Under the pieces are notes generated by a model that saw nothing but the letters and a program-made list of their open reading frames with translations, searched no databases and was not told the DNA's origin. A DNA stretch of 64,000 nucleotides. Origin: 66-474 sp040388785. GTDB lineage: Bacteria > Pseudomonadota > Gammaproteobacteria > Xanthomonadales > Rhodanobacteraceae. How positions within the stretch are numbered: position 1 is the stretch's first letter; each line of letters opens with the position of its first letter. A program made the translations under genes and the position numbers. Shown here piece by piece: positions 45,765 to 55,043 of this stretch. The stretch lies in the NCBI GenBank assembly GCA_040388785.1, contig JAZKBD010000023.1, forward strand, positions 62,001 to 126,000. The letters are read 5' to 3'.

Positions 45765-46556
45765 ATGCAACTGATCGACATCGGCGCCAATCTCACCCAC
45801 GAATCGTTTCGCCGCGATCTCGCCGCGGTACTGGAGCGCGCACGCAAGGTCGGCGTGGAAAAAATGATCGTGACCGGCGCATCGCGCGCGGGCAGCGAAC
45901 ATGCGCTGGAACTGGCGCGCGCGCATCCCGGCGTCCTCTACGCGACGGCGGGCATGCATCCGCATCATGCGGGCGATTACGGTTCCGTCACGGATGCATT
46001 GTTGCGCACACTCGCGATCGAGCCGGAAGTGCTCGCGGTCGGCGAAACCGGCCTCGATTATTTTCGCGACCTGTCGCCGCGGCCGGCGCAGCGCGCCGCG
46101 TTCGAGAGGCAACTCGCGATCGCGGCCGACCTGCAGATGCCGCTGTTCCTGCACCAGCGCGATGCACACGACGATTTCCTGGCGCTGTTGAAAACCGCGC
46201 GCGACCTCGTACCGGCGGTGGTGGTGCACTGCTTCACCGACGACAGGCGCGCGCTGTTCGATTACCTCGATCTCGATTGCCACATCGGCATCACCGGCTG
46301 GATCTGCGATGAACGCCGCGGCGTGCACCTGCGCGAACTGGTGCGCGAGATTCCCGCGGACCGTTTGCTGCTGGAAACCGACGCGCCCTATCTGCTGCCG
46401 CGCGACCTCCGCCCGCAACCGTCGGATCGGCGCAACGAGCCGATGCATCTCGCGCACATCTGCGAGGCCGTTGCGCGTGAGCGTGGCGAAGCAGCGGAAG
46501 TAACGGCCACGAACGCGACCGCAACATCGCGCGCGTTCTTCGGACTGCCCGCATAG
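45765..46556 (+). CDS. tatD: TatD-family metal-dependent deoxyribonuclease
   Basis: A 263-residue TIM-barrel hydrolase of the TatD group, 3'-5' exonucleases acting in DNA repair and degradation. Family motifs: IDIGANLTH at the start, AGMHPHHA, GETGLDYFRD, HCFTD, GITGWICDERRG and ETDAPYLLPRD. The last two match E. coli TatD more than YcfH or YjjV. The ATG at 45765 is the conserved start. It ends 1 bp before the convergent methyltransferase gene. Confidence 0.92.
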   Translation: MQLIDIGANLTHESFRRDLAAVLERARKVGVEKMIVTGASRAGSEHALELARAHPGVLYATAGMHPHHAGDYGSVTDALLRTLAIEPEVLAVGETGLDYFRDLSPRPAQRAAFERQLAIAADLQMPLFLHQRDAHDDFLALLKTARDLVPAVVVHCFTDDRRALFDYLDLDCHIGITGWICDERRGVHLRELVREIPADRLLLETDAPYLLPRDLRPQPSDRRNEPMHLAHICEAVARERGEAAEVTATNATATSRAFFGLPA

Positions 46557-46557
46557 C

Positions 46558-47325
46558 TTATTCGACGCGTCCCGCGCGCATGGCGAGCGTCCAGCGCACC
46601 GGCCGCAGGTGCTCGGGAGCGTGCCAAGCGGCGAGCAGTTCATCCGTGATCGCGGCGACGGCGTCGTGCCCCGTGGCCTTGGAATAGCGCTGCGCCGCCG
46701 ACCATGAGGTGAGGTAGGCGAGCAGTTGATGCGCCGTCCAGTCGACGCGCATCTCGAACGCTGGCGCCGCCACGGGCGCGAACGGAATATCCAGCGAAGC
46801 GTAGCGTTCGTCCACCAGGGCGCGTTCGGGTGGCCAGTACGCGCCGAGGATGTCGTCGTACAAATGCGCGATCACGGCGTCCACGGCGGGCGTGACGCTG
46901 CAGTTTGCGTAGCACCACGCCGCGAACAGCGCGCCCGGTTTCGCGACGCGGCGAACTTCCGCAACGAAGGCCGGCAGGTCGAACCAGTGCAGCGCCTGGG
47001 CGACGGTGATCGCGTCGATCGAACGCGCATCGATGCCCGTGGCGTATCCGGCTTGCGCGGAAAGGTTCCGCGGCTCGTTGCGGTACTCGACGCGCGGGTG
47101 CGCAACCGCATTCTCGAGTTGCTGCGCGCTCGGGTCGGTCGCGATCACGCGTTCGAAGCGCTGCGCCAGCGCCATGCTGGCCTGGCCATTGCCGCAGCCG
47201 GCGTCCCACGCACGATCGCGCGCGGGCGCTTCGCCGGCGATCCAGTCGAACAGCGCTTCGGGATAATGCGGCCGCGCCTTCGCGTAGAGATTGGCGTGGC
47301 GGGAGAAATGGTCCTTGAAGCTCAT
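46558..47325 (-). CDS. Class I SAM-dependent methyltransferase
   Basis: A 255-residue methyltransferase of the Methyltransf_11 type. MSFKDHFSRHANLYAKARPHYP is the usual beginning of this group; the AdoMet motif is WDAGCGNGQAS; and AQALHWFDLPAF is characteristic. The substrate is unknown. AGGAGG lies upstream of the start inside rluE, and the two genes overlap as ATGA. Confidence 0.88.
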   Translation of the reverse strand: MSFKDHFSRHANLYAKARPHYPEALFDWIAGEAPARDRAWDAGCGNGQASMALAQRFERVIATDPSAQQLENAVAHPRVEYRNEPRNLSAQAGYATGIDARSIDAITVAQALHWFDLPAFVAEVRRVAKPGALFAAWCYANCSVTPAVDAVIAHLYDDILGAYWPPERALVDERYASLDIPFAPVAAPAFEMRVDWTAHQLLAYLTSWSAAQRYSKATGHDAVAAITDELLAAWHAPEHLRPVRWTLAMRAGRVE

Positions 47326-47900
47326 CGCGGCGTTCCTCCTCGACGAAGCGTGACATGCGATTCGATGACGCGGTGCGCGCCGGGCGCGAGATCGCCCAGC
47401 ACCTGATCGTCGACGCGCGTGCGCACCAGCCGCAGCGTGGGCAAGCCGACGGCGGCCGTCATGCGCCGCACCTGGCGGTTGCGGCCTTCGCGGATCGTCA
47501 GCTCGATCCATGCATCCGGCACCGTCTTGCGAAAACGCACCGGCGGATCGCGCGGCCACAACCATGCCGGCGCATGCTCGAGCATGCGTGCATCCGCGGG
47601 AAGCGTCGCGCCATCGTTCAACGTCACGCCATCGCGCAGGCGTTGCAGAGCCGCATCGTCGGGCGTGCCTTCCACCTGCGCGAGGTATGTCTTCGGCTGC
47701 TTGTGGCGCGGATCGGTGATGCGATGCGCGAGCGCGCCGTCGTCGGTCAGCAGCAACAAGCCTTCGCTGTCGTAATCGAGACGGCCGGCCGGGTAGGCGC
47801 GCGGCGGCAGCCCGAACTCCGCCAGCGTGCGGCGCGGCGGCGTGCTGCGGTCGGTGAACTGGCACAACACGTTGAAGGGTTTGTTGAACAGGACGAGCAT
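47322..47900 (-). CDS. rluE: 23S rRNA pseudouridine synthase RluE
   Basis: A 192-residue RsuA/RluB/E-family enzyme without an S4 domain, matching RluE, which modifies U2457 of 23S rRNA in E. coli. The catalytic aspartate is in GRLDYDSEGLLLLT, and REGRNRQVRRM is present near the C-terminus. The start LVLFNKPFNVLCQF is conserved. It overlaps the downstream methyltransferase gene. Confidence 0.9.
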   Translation of the reverse strand: MLVLFNKPFNVLCQFTDRSTPPRRTLAEFGLPPRAYPAGRLDYDSEGLLLLTDDGALAHRITDPRHKQPKTYLAQVEGTPDDAALQRLRDGVTLNDGATLPADARMLEHAPAWLWPRDPPVRFRKTVPDAWIELTIREGRNRQVRRMTAAVGLPTLRLVRTRVDDQVLGDLAPGAHRVIESHVTLRRGGTPR

Positions 47901-47911
47901 GTGCGCGCGCC

Positions 47912-48994
47912 TCAGTGCGTCGACGACGCGGGTACCGGCGCGGCGCTCGCGGCCGGGGCGGGATCGGTAGCGCTTGCATCTCCGGTGTCCGGGGCCGTGA
48001 CGATATAGCCGCGCGCCTGCAGCGCGGCGAGGTAACCGTTCGCGTCCAGCAGATCGTGCATCGGCAGCACCGCGAAACTCTGCGCATTCGACGCCAACGC
48101 AGCGTCCGCGGCCGCCAGCCACGTGCCTTCCACGCGCATCGGCAGGTTGCCGATGCCGAGCGCCTTGGCGAATCCCGCGCCGGTGATCGCCGAACGACAG
48201 GTGTCGCGATACGCGCCTTCGGGTACCTTGCGCAGCGTGTCGATGTCGCCCGTCGCCCACGCGTTGGCGCGCGCGCGGAAGTTGGGCAGTTCGTGTTCGA
48301 CCGCATCCAGCACCACGTCGAGGCAGGCGATGCCGTCCAGGTTGGAGGCCGCGAATGCCTTCACCGCCTGGCGCGGTTCCTTGATTTCCAGCGTGGTCTC
48401 GGGCTTCACGAGTTTCACGCCGTGCTGCTTGGCCATTGCTTCCACCGCGCCGGTGACTTCGCCGTTGTTGCGCAAGCCGTTCGCCTTCATCGCCTGCTTC
48501 ATCAATTTCCAGGCGGCCACGATCGGGCGGTAGCGCTCGATCGAGTAATCATCGCCGAAGTAGTGCTGGCGGGCGTCGTACCAGCGCGCGTAGGTCGCGG
48601 GCGGCAGCACGTCGTGCAGGGTCTTGCCATCGGGGTTGCGCTGCGCGCGATACAGCGTCGGCAGCAGGAACAACTTGCCGAACCAGTTGGTGTCGACCTT
48701 CAACTTCACGCCGGGCGCTTCGAGCACTGCCTGCGAAGCGGCGATGGTCTGCGCGACCTGGCTGGAACGCCACGCGGCGCCGGCGGGCAGCGTCGGCACC
48801 ACGCCGAGGATCCACAACACGTGATCGCCGCGCGTGACCTTCCACAAGCCCGGACCCGGCATCACGCCGGTGACGGTGACCGCCTGCAACGTCGTGATCG
48901 AGGACGCCGCGGCGGGCGGTGTGGACGTGGCGGTTTGTGCGTTCGCGCCCGCGCAGAAGATCAGCAACGCGAATGCGACGGGAAGGATGCGCAT
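47912..48994 (-). CDS. TraB/GumN-family protein (secreted)
   Basis: A 360-residue protein with an N-terminal signal peptide (residues about 1-21, ending GANAQ) and a TraB/GumN (Tiki-like) domain: GPGLWKVTRGDHVLWILG near the start and a late NAQSFAVLPMHDLL. The two GxxH-type motifs that define catalytic members are not clearly preserved here, so protease activity is doubtful. It ends in an Ala/Pro/Ser-rich tail. rluE begins 11 bp beyond its stop codon on the same strand. Confidence 0.82.
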   Translation of the reverse strand: MRILPVAFALLIFCAGANAQTATSTPPAAASSITTLQAVTVTGVMPGPGLWKVTRGDHVLWILGVVPTLPAGAAWRSSQVAQTIAASQAVLEAPGVKLKVDTNWFGKLFLLPTLYRAQRNPDGKTLHDVLPPATYARWYDARQHYFGDDYSIERYRPIVAAWKLMKQAMKANGLRNNGEVTGAVEAMAKQHGVKLVKPETTLEIKEPRQAVKAFAASNLDGIACLDVVLDAVEHELPNFRARANAWATGDIDTLRKVPEGAYRDTCRSAITGAGFAKALGIGNLPMRVEGTWLAAADAALASNAQSFAVLPMHDLLDANGYLAALQARGYIVTAPDTGDASATDPAPAASAAPVPASSTH

Positions 48995-49122
48995 GGTGCA
49001 ATGATCGCAGGACCCGCCCACAAGGTCATTCGAAGGGGTTCGATGCCCGCGCGCGGCTGCTTGGCGGGACCGGCACAACCCGCGACAATGGCGGTTTGTG
49101 CGTTGCGTCCACGGAGCCTTGC

Positions 49123-51351
49123 ATGTCCAAGATCATCTACACCCTGACCGACGAAGCGCCGTTCCTGGCCACGGCGTCGCTGCTGCCGATCATCGAGGCC
49201 TTCACCGGGTCGGCGGGCGTCGAACTGGAAACCCGCGACATCTCGCTGGCGGGACGCACCCTGGCGCAGTTCCCGAACGCGCTGAAGACGGACCAGAAAG
49301 TCGCCGACGATCTGGCCGAACTCGGCAAGCTCGCGCTCACCGCCGAAGCCAACATCATCAAGCTGCCCAACATCTCGGCCTCGCTGCCGCAGCTGAAGGC
49401 CGCGATCCGCGAATTGCAGGGGAAGGGCTGCGCGCTGCCGGATTATCCGGACGAGCCGAAGAACGACACCGAGCGCGACATCAAGACGCGCTACGACAAG
49501 GTCAAGGGCAGCGCGGTGAATCCGGTGCTGCGCCAGGGCAATTCCGACCGGCGCGCGCCGCCGTCGGTGAAGGATTACGCGCGCAAGCACCCGCACAAGA
49601 TGGGCAAGTGGAGTGCTGATTCCAAAACCCATGTCGCGCACATGGAAGCCAACGATTTCTACGGCACCGAAAAATCGGCGACGCTGGCCAAGGTGGATGC
49701 GCTGAAGATCGTGCTGGATGGCGCCGATGGCAAGCAGCGCGTATTGAAGGAAGGCATCAAGGTGCAGGCCGGCGAGATCGTCGACGCCGCGGTGATGTCG
49801 CGCCGCGCCCTCGCGGCGTTCATCGACGCGCAGATCGCCAACGCGCGCGCGGCGGGCGTGCTGTTCTCGGTGCACTTCAAGGCCACCATGATGAAGGTGT
49901 CCGATCCGATCATGTTCGGCGTGGTGGTGGAGGAATTCTTCCGCGACGTGCTGACGGCGCACGGCGATGCGCTCAAGGCAGCCGGCTTCAATCCCAACAA
50001 CGGGCTGGGCGATCTCTACGCGTGCCTCGCGAAGATGCCGGAAGAACAGCAGGCCGCGATCAAGGACGACATCGACGTGCAGTACGGCAATCGACCGAAG
50101 CTGGCGATGGTCGATTCCGACAAGGGCATCACCAACCTGCACGTACCGTCGGACGTGATCATCGACGCGTCGATGCCGGCGATGATCCGCGACTCCGGCA
50201 AGATGTGGAACGCCGACGGCGAGCGCCAGGATTGCAAGGCCATCATCCCGGACCGCAGTTACGCCGGCATCTACGAAGTGATGATCGAGGATTGCAAGGC
50301 CAACGGTGCATTCGATCCGGCCACCATGGGCAGCGTGCCCAACGTCGGGCTGATGGCCGACAAGGCCGAGGAATACGGCTCGCACGACAAGACTTTCCAG
50401 ATGCCGGTCGACGGCGTGGTGCGGGTCACCGATCAGGACGGGAACGTGGTTTTCGAGCACGACGTCGAAGCCGGCGACATCTGGCGCATGTGCCAGACCA
50501 AGGACGCGCCGGTTGCCGACTGGGTGAAGCTGGCGGTGTCGCGCGCGCGCATTTCGAACACGCCGGCGGTGTTCTGGCTGGACAGGCAGCGCGCACACGA
50601 CGCGCAGGTGATCGTCAAGGTCGAGCGCTATCTGAAGGACCACGACACATCGGGCCTCGAGATCCGCATCCTCGCGCCGGAAGACGCGATGCGGTTTTCG
50701 CTCGCGCGCATCCGCAACGGCGAAGACACCATTTCGGTGACCGGCAACGTGCTGCGCGACTACCTCACCGACCTGTTCCCGATCATGGAACTCGGCACCA
50801 GCGCCAAAATGCTGTCGATCGTGCCGCTGATGGCGGGCGGCGGCCTGTTCGAGACCGGCGCGGGCGGTTCGGCGCCCAAACACGTGCAGCAGTTCGTCGC
50901 CGAGGACTACCTGCGCTGGGATTCGCTGGGGGAATTCCTGGCGCTGGGCGCGTCACTGGAACATCTCGCACGTGCATTCGACAATCCGCGCGCGCAGGTA
51001 TTGGCGGATGCGCTGGACAAGGCGATCGGGTGTTTCCTCGAAAACGACAAGTCGCCCGCGCGCAAGGTCGGCGAAATCGACAACCGCGGCAGCCATTTCT
51101 ATCTCGCGATGTACTGGGCGCGCGCGTTGGCCGAGCAGCAGGACGACGCCGAACTCGCGAGCGTTTTCGGCAAGCTCGCCGACACGCTGGAAGCCGAAGA
51201 GGACACCATCATCCGCGAATTGAACGGTGCGCAGGGCAAGCCGGTGGAACTCGGCGGCTACTATCGCCCCGACATGCAGAAGGTGAGCGCCGCAATGCGG
51301 CCGAGCGCGACATTCAACAACGCGTTGCAGGCATTCTGCGAAGCAGTGTAA
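49123..51351 (+). CDS. icd: Monomeric NADP-dependent isocitrate dehydrogenase
   Basis: A 742-residue monomeric-type (IDH-II) enzyme that converts isocitrate to 2-oxoglutarate and makes NADPH in the TCA cycle. MSKIIYTLTDEAPFLAT, NPVLRQGNSDRRAP, FSVHFKATMMKVSDPI and LGTSAKMLSIVPLMAGGG are diagnostic of the roughly 80-kDa family. Full length. It lies divergent to the TraB/GumN gene (128 bp). Confidence 0.96.
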   Translation: MSKIIYTLTDEAPFLATASLLPIIEAFTGSAGVELETRDISLAGRTLAQFPNALKTDQKVADDLAELGKLALTAEANIIKLPNISASLPQLKAAIRELQGKGCALPDYPDEPKNDTERDIKTRYDKVKGSAVNPVLRQGNSDRRAPPSVKDYARKHPHKMGKWSADSKTHVAHMEANDFYGTEKSATLAKVDALKIVLDGADGKQRVLKEGIKVQAGEIVDAAVMSRRALAAFIDAQIANARAAGVLFSVHFKATMMKVSDPIMFGVVVEEFFRDVLTAHGDALKAAGFNPNNGLGDLYACLAKMPEEQQAAIKDDIDVQYGNRPKLAMVDSDKGITNLHVPSDVIIDASMPAMIRDSGKMWNADGERQDCKAIIPDRSYAGIYEVMIEDCKANGAFDPATMGSVPNVGLMADKAEEYGSHDKTFQMPVDGVVRVTDQDGNVVFEHDVEAGDIWRMCQTKDAPVADWVKLAVSRARISNTPAVFWLDRQRAHDAQVIVKVERYLKDHDTSGLEIRILAPEDAMRFSLARIRNGEDTISVTGNVLRDYLTDLFPIMELGTSAKMLSIVPLMAGGGLFETGAGGSAPKHVQQFVAEDYLRWDSLGEFLALGASLEHLARAFDNPRAQVLADALDKAIGCFLENDKSPARKVGEIDNRGSHFYLAMYWARALAEQQDDAELASVFGKLADTLEAEEDTIIRELNGAQGKPVELGGYYRPDMQKVSAAMRPSATFNNALQAFCEAV

Positions 51352-51354
51352 ACA

Positions 51355-51410
51355 GGACCAGGGTGGTCCAGACGTTTGCGGTGCGAGAATCCTGCTGCGC
51401 GCGCGATTCT
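51355..51410. terminator. Possible bidirectional terminator between icd and hldE
   Basis: Two hairpins in the convergent gap: GGACCA-GGG-TGGTCC at 51355-51369 and an 8-bp stem CGAGAATC with GATTCTCG at 51384-51410. Neither has a strong T run. Confidence 0.4.
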
Positions 51411-51419
51411 CGAGCGTGT

Positions 51420-52907
51420 TCAGTGCCCGGCACTGCGATTCGCGATGCGATCGATCAGCGCGGTCGTGGATTTCCCGGGCAGCAGCGGCACCAGAACGAC
51501 ACGTCCGCCGGCAGATTCCACCAGCTCACGGCCCACTACCTGGTCCACGCGGTAGTCCTCGCCTTTCACCAGGATGTCGGGGCGGATCGCCTGCAACACG
51601 TTCAGCGGTGTGTCTTCCTCGAAGATCGTGACGGCATCGACGCAATCCAGCGCAGCCAGCACCGCGGCACGCTCGCGTTCGGCGATCAGCGGTCGGTCGG
51701 ATCCCTTGAGCCTGCGCACGGACGCGTCGCTGTTCACCGCCACGATCAGGATGTCTCCGTGTTGCGCAGCCTGATGCAGCAGCGAGAGGTGCCCCGCGTG
51801 GAACAGGTCGAAGCATCCATTGGTGAACACGATGCGTTTGCCCGCATTTCGCCAGTTCTCGAGCTTGGCCACGAGTTGGCCAGGATCGATCAGCTTGTGC
51901 ACGCTTTCACCGCCCAGGAACTCGACGATTTCATTCGCCGTGACGCTGACGGTCCCGATTTCTCCGACGGTGATGCCGGCGGCAGCGTTGGCCATTGTGG
52001 CCGCTTCAATGAGTGTCGCTCCGGCTGCGAGCGTCGTGGCCAGCACCGCGACGACCGCATCGCCCGCGCCCGTCGGATCGAACAGCGAGCGTCCACGGGC
52101 GGAAATGGCGTGAGGCGGGCCATGGGCCGGCGCCACCAATAGGCCGTGCCCGCCACGCGTCACGACCAGCGCGTCGGCGCCGATATCGCCGGCAAGGGAT
52201 TGTGCGCATGCGGCGATGGACGTGGTATCGGTCGGGTCGAAAGTCTTACCCGCGGCTGTCTCCAGTTCGTGCACGTTGGGAGTGAGGATGCGCGCACCCC
52301 GATACGCGCCGAAATCTCTCTGCTTGGGATCGACCACGATGCGAATGCCGGCGGACGCGGCGATCCCCCGAATGCTGCCAACGAACGCCGGCGTCAGTAC
52401 GCCCTTGGCATAATCGCTCAGGATGATGACATCCGGGACACGACCTTGCTGCAGACGCTCGATCATCCACTGCACCGCATCGGTCGGACAGGGCGAGGTG
52501 TCTTCCCAGTCGAGCCGCACCAGTTGCTGATTGCGGGCAAGACCACGCAGCTTGCGCGAGGTCTGCCGCGCGTCGAGTTGCCGCATCGCGCGGGTGTCGA
52601 TACCCGATTCCTGGCACAGACCAAGGATGCAACGGCCCGCAAGATCGTTCCCCACCGTTCCCGCAAGCGTGACGTGCGCGCCAAGGATGGCCACTTGACG
52701 CGCCACGTTGGCGGCGCCACCGAGGCGGTCCTCAACGCGCTGCACGCGCACCACGGGCACGGGTGCCTCCGGGGAAATGCGTGCCACGTCGCCGATGGCG
52801 TATTCGTCGAGCATGATGTCGCCCACGACCCACACCGCAAGATCCTGCACGCGGCTGAAAATGCGGGTCAGGGAGTGCTGGTCGAAGCTTCCGTCCGATG
52901 CGTGCAT
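51420..52907 (-). CDS. hldE: Bifunctional heptose 7-phosphate kinase / heptose 1-phosphate adenylyltransferase
   Basis: A 495-residue fusion enzyme of ADP-heptose synthesis. The N-terminal ribokinase-like domain (about 1-325) phosphorylates D-glycero-D-manno-heptose 7-phosphate; its anion hole and base are in DPTGAGDAVVAVLA. The C-terminal nucleotidyltransferase (about 350-495) carries FTNGCFDLFHAGH with the HxGH motif. It is the last gene of the heptose operon, 7 bp after gmhA. Confidence 0.95.
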   Translation of the reverse strand: MHASDGSFDQHSLTRIFSRVQDLAVWVVGDIMLDEYAIGDVARISPEAPVPVVRVQRVEDRLGGAANVARQVAILGAHVTLAGTVGNDLAGRCILGLCQESGIDTRAMRQLDARQTSRKLRGLARNQQLVRLDWEDTSPCPTDAVQWMIERLQQGRVPDVIILSDYAKGVLTPAFVGSIRGIAASAGIRIVVDPKQRDFGAYRGARILTPNVHELETAAGKTFDPTDTTSIAACAQSLAGDIGADALVVTRGGHGLLVAPAHGPPHAISARGRSLFDPTGAGDAVVAVLATTLAAGATLIEAATMANAAAGITVGEIGTVSVTANEIVEFLGGESVHKLIDPGQLVAKLENWRNAGKRIVFTNGCFDLFHAGHLSLLHQAAQHGDILIVAVNSDASVRRLKGSDRPLIAERERAAVLAALDCVDAVTIFEEDTPLNVLQAIRPDILVKGEDYRVDQVVGRELVESAGGRVVLVPLLPGKSTTALIDRIANRSAGH

Positions 52908-52914
52908 GGGCAGG

Positions 52915-53475
52915 TTATCCGTCGACGTGTTCTTCGAGCGCTTGCGCCAAAACGTGGATCCAGACGTCGTGGACTTCCTGGATCCGCGCCACGACCGGCG
53001 ATGGCGCTTTCAACGAGAGATCCGCGAGTGGCGCCAGCGCACCGCCGTTCATGCCCGTCAAGGCGATGATCTTGCATCCGAGCGAACGCGCAGTTTCCAC
53101 CGCGACAAGGACATTCTGCGAATTTCCGCTGGTGCTGAGCGCAACCAGTACGTCGCCGGGTGCCGCGATGGCTTCGACCTGGCGCGCGAAAACGCGGTCA
53201 TAACCGTAGTCGTTCCCGATTGCCGTCAGGGCCATCGTGTCCGAGGTCAGGGCGACCGCCGCCAGCGCCCGCCGATCGGCGCGGAATCGGCAAACCAGTT
53301 CGGCCGCGAAGTGCTGCGCCGATGCCGCGCTGCCTCCATTGCCGCACACGAGGATCTTGTGTCCCGATGCCAGACATGCCTGCAGGACGCCAATGGCTTC
53401 TTCGAGCAACGGAGAAAGCCGTGCAGCCTCGAGCATCACTGCATTGTGCTCTTCGAAAATCGAGAGGATGTTCAT
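52915..53475 (-). CDS. gmhA: Sedoheptulose 7-phosphate isomerase GmhA
   Basis: A 186-residue SIS-domain isomerase that converts sedoheptulose 7-phosphate to D-glycero-D-manno-heptose 7-phosphate, the first committed step of heptose synthesis. VCGNGGSAASAQHFAAEL and LSTSGNSQNVL are the phosphosugar-binding loops. The start overlaps the gmhB stop as ATGA. Confidence 0.95.
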   Translation of the reverse strand: MNILSIFEEHNAVMLEAARLSPLLEEAIGVLQACLASGHKILVCGNGGSAASAQHFAAELVCRFRADRRALAAVALTSDTMALTAIGNDYGYDRVFARQVEAIAAPGDVLVALSTSGNSQNVLVAVETARSLGCKIIALTGMNGGALAPLADLSLKAPSPVVARIQEVHDVWIHVLAQALEEHVDG

Positions 53476-54053
53476 GCGGTCCCCGGTTTCACCAGTGTCA
53501 TCGAATTGGACAGGAGCGCGGACGTGAATGCGCGGAGGTCGTCGAAAACGGACAACTCGGTGCCGGTGATCGACGCTTCGGCCAAGGTGCCTTTCCCGGT
53601 TCGCACAAGAGCCGCGTGAATTCCGGCAGCCTTTGCAGCCTGGAGGTCGCGAACGTCATCGCCCACAACAATCGCCTCGTAACGGGGGATCCCGCTGGCT
53701 TGCATCGCTTCCAGAAGCAGTCCCGGGGCGGGCTTGCGGCAGGCGCATCCCTGCGCCGGCGCGTGCGGACACACGAACACATGGTCGATGGTGGCGCCTG
53801 CCTGTGCGGCTTCGTCGACCATGCGCGCATGGATGCCATCCAGTTCGTTGCGCGTGACGAGGCCGCGACCGACACAGGATTGGTTGGTGGCGACCGAGAT
53901 GCACAGCCGCTCCGAACTGAGCATGGCCAGGCCCTCGAGCACGCCGGGCAGCCATCGCCATTGCGTCCAGTCCGTGACGTAGCCACCATCGGGCGGCTCG
54001 GCGTTGAGAACGCCATCGCGGTCGAGGATCACGTGCCTGACGGGGAAGCGCAT
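53472..54053 (-). CDS. gmhB: D-glycero-beta-D-manno-heptose 1,7-bisphosphate phosphatase
   Basis: A 193-residue HAD phosphatase acting between the two HldE activities. Nucleophile Asp11 and acid/base Asp13 are in LDRDGVLN; the structural zinc loop is CPHAPAQGCACRKP; and GDDVRDLQAAKAAG supplies the Mg ligands. It lies 6 bp after hldD and overlaps gmhA. Confidence 0.94.
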   Translation of the reverse strand: MRFPVRHVILDRDGVLNAEPPDGGYVTDWTQWRWLPGVLEGLAMLSSERLCISVATNQSCVGRGLVTRNELDGIHARMVDEAAQAGATIDHVFVCPHAPAQGCACRKPAPGLLLEAMQASGIPRYEAIVVGDDVRDLQAAKAAGIHAALVRTGKGTLAEASITGTELSVFDDLRAFTSALLSNSMTLVKPGTA

Positions 54054-54059
54054 GGAACC

Positions 54060-55043
54060 TCAGCGGTAGATGTCGGGTTGCGACAGGTGGCGCTGCACGT
54101 AAAGCCTCACCCCTTCCTCGATGGATCGGAACGGTCGCGTGAAGCCGGCTTGCCGCAGGCGCTCCATCCGGGCCTGCGTGAAGTACTGATAGTGCTCGCG
54201 CAGCGCCTCCGGCATGTCCCGGTACGCGATGCGCGGCGGGCGGCCGATCGCGGCGAAGAGCGCGCGGATCAGGTCGGCGAAACTGCGCGCCTCGCCGGTG
54301 CCGACATTGAAAATCCCATTGACCGCTGGATGGTCGAGCAGCCACTGGATCACGTCGACGCAGTCGTCGACGTAAACGAAATCGCGCTTCTGCTCGCCGT
54401 CCGCGACGTCCGAGCGACCGGATTTGAACAAGGCCACCTCGTCGCCGCGGGCCGCGCCGGCGTGGACGCGGGCAATCACGCTTTGCATGGCGCCCTTGTG
54501 GTATTCGTTCGGGCCGTACACGTTGAAGAACTTGAGGCCCGCCCACTGCGTCGGGGTTTTCTCGCCTTCGGCGACCGCGCGCGCGACACGCCGGTCGAAC
54601 AGGTGCTTGCTCCAGCCGTACAGGTTCAGCGGACGCAACCGGGCCAAGGCTTCCGGAGAGCCGTTGTCGTCGTAACCCTGCTCGCCGGCGCCATAGGTCG
54701 CCGCCGAGGACGCGTACACGAAGCGTTTGCCGTGTTGTGCGCACCACTGCCACAAGTACCACGACAAACCGAAGTTGGTCCGCAGCACCAGATCGGCGTC
54801 CGTGGCGCTGGTCGAGGAAATCGCGCCCATGTGGATCACGGTTTCCACTCGGTCCGAATGCCGTTCCAGCCATGCCGCCAATGCATCCGGATGGAAGGCA
54901 TCGCGCAATTCGGCCTTGGCGAGGTTTCGCCACTTCCCTTCTTCGCCGAAAAAATCGCAGACCGCGACGGGCACGCCGCGCGCGCGCAGCGCTGCGACGA
55001 TATTCGAGCCGATGAATCCGGCGCCGCCGGTGACCAGGATCAC
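54060..55043 (-). CDS. hldD: ADP-glyceromanno-heptose 6-epimerase
   Basis: A 327-residue short-chain dehydrogenase-type epimerase that makes ADP-L-glycero-D-manno-heptose. The Rossmann motif is VTGGAGFIGSN, and the catalytic Tyr and Lys are in NLYGWSKHLFD; KFFNVYGPNEYHKG is an HldD signature. The start codon is GTG at 55043, overlapping the glycosyltransferase stop as GTGA. Confidence 0.95.
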   Translation of the reverse strand: MILVTGGAGFIGSNIVAALRARGVPVAVCDFFGEEGKWRNLAKAELRDAFHPDALAAWLERHSDRVETVIHMGAISSTSATDADLVLRTNFGLSWYLWQWCAQHGKRFVYASSAATYGAGEQGYDDNGSPEALARLRPLNLYGWSKHLFDRRVARAVAEGEKTPTQWAGLKFFNVYGPNEYHKGAMQSVIARVHAGAARGDEVALFKSGRSDVADGEQKRDFVYVDDCVDVIQWLLDHPAVNGIFNVGTGEARSFADLIRALFAAIGRPPRIAYRDMPEALREHYQYFTQARMERLRQAGFTRPFRSIEEGVRLYVQRHLSQPDIYR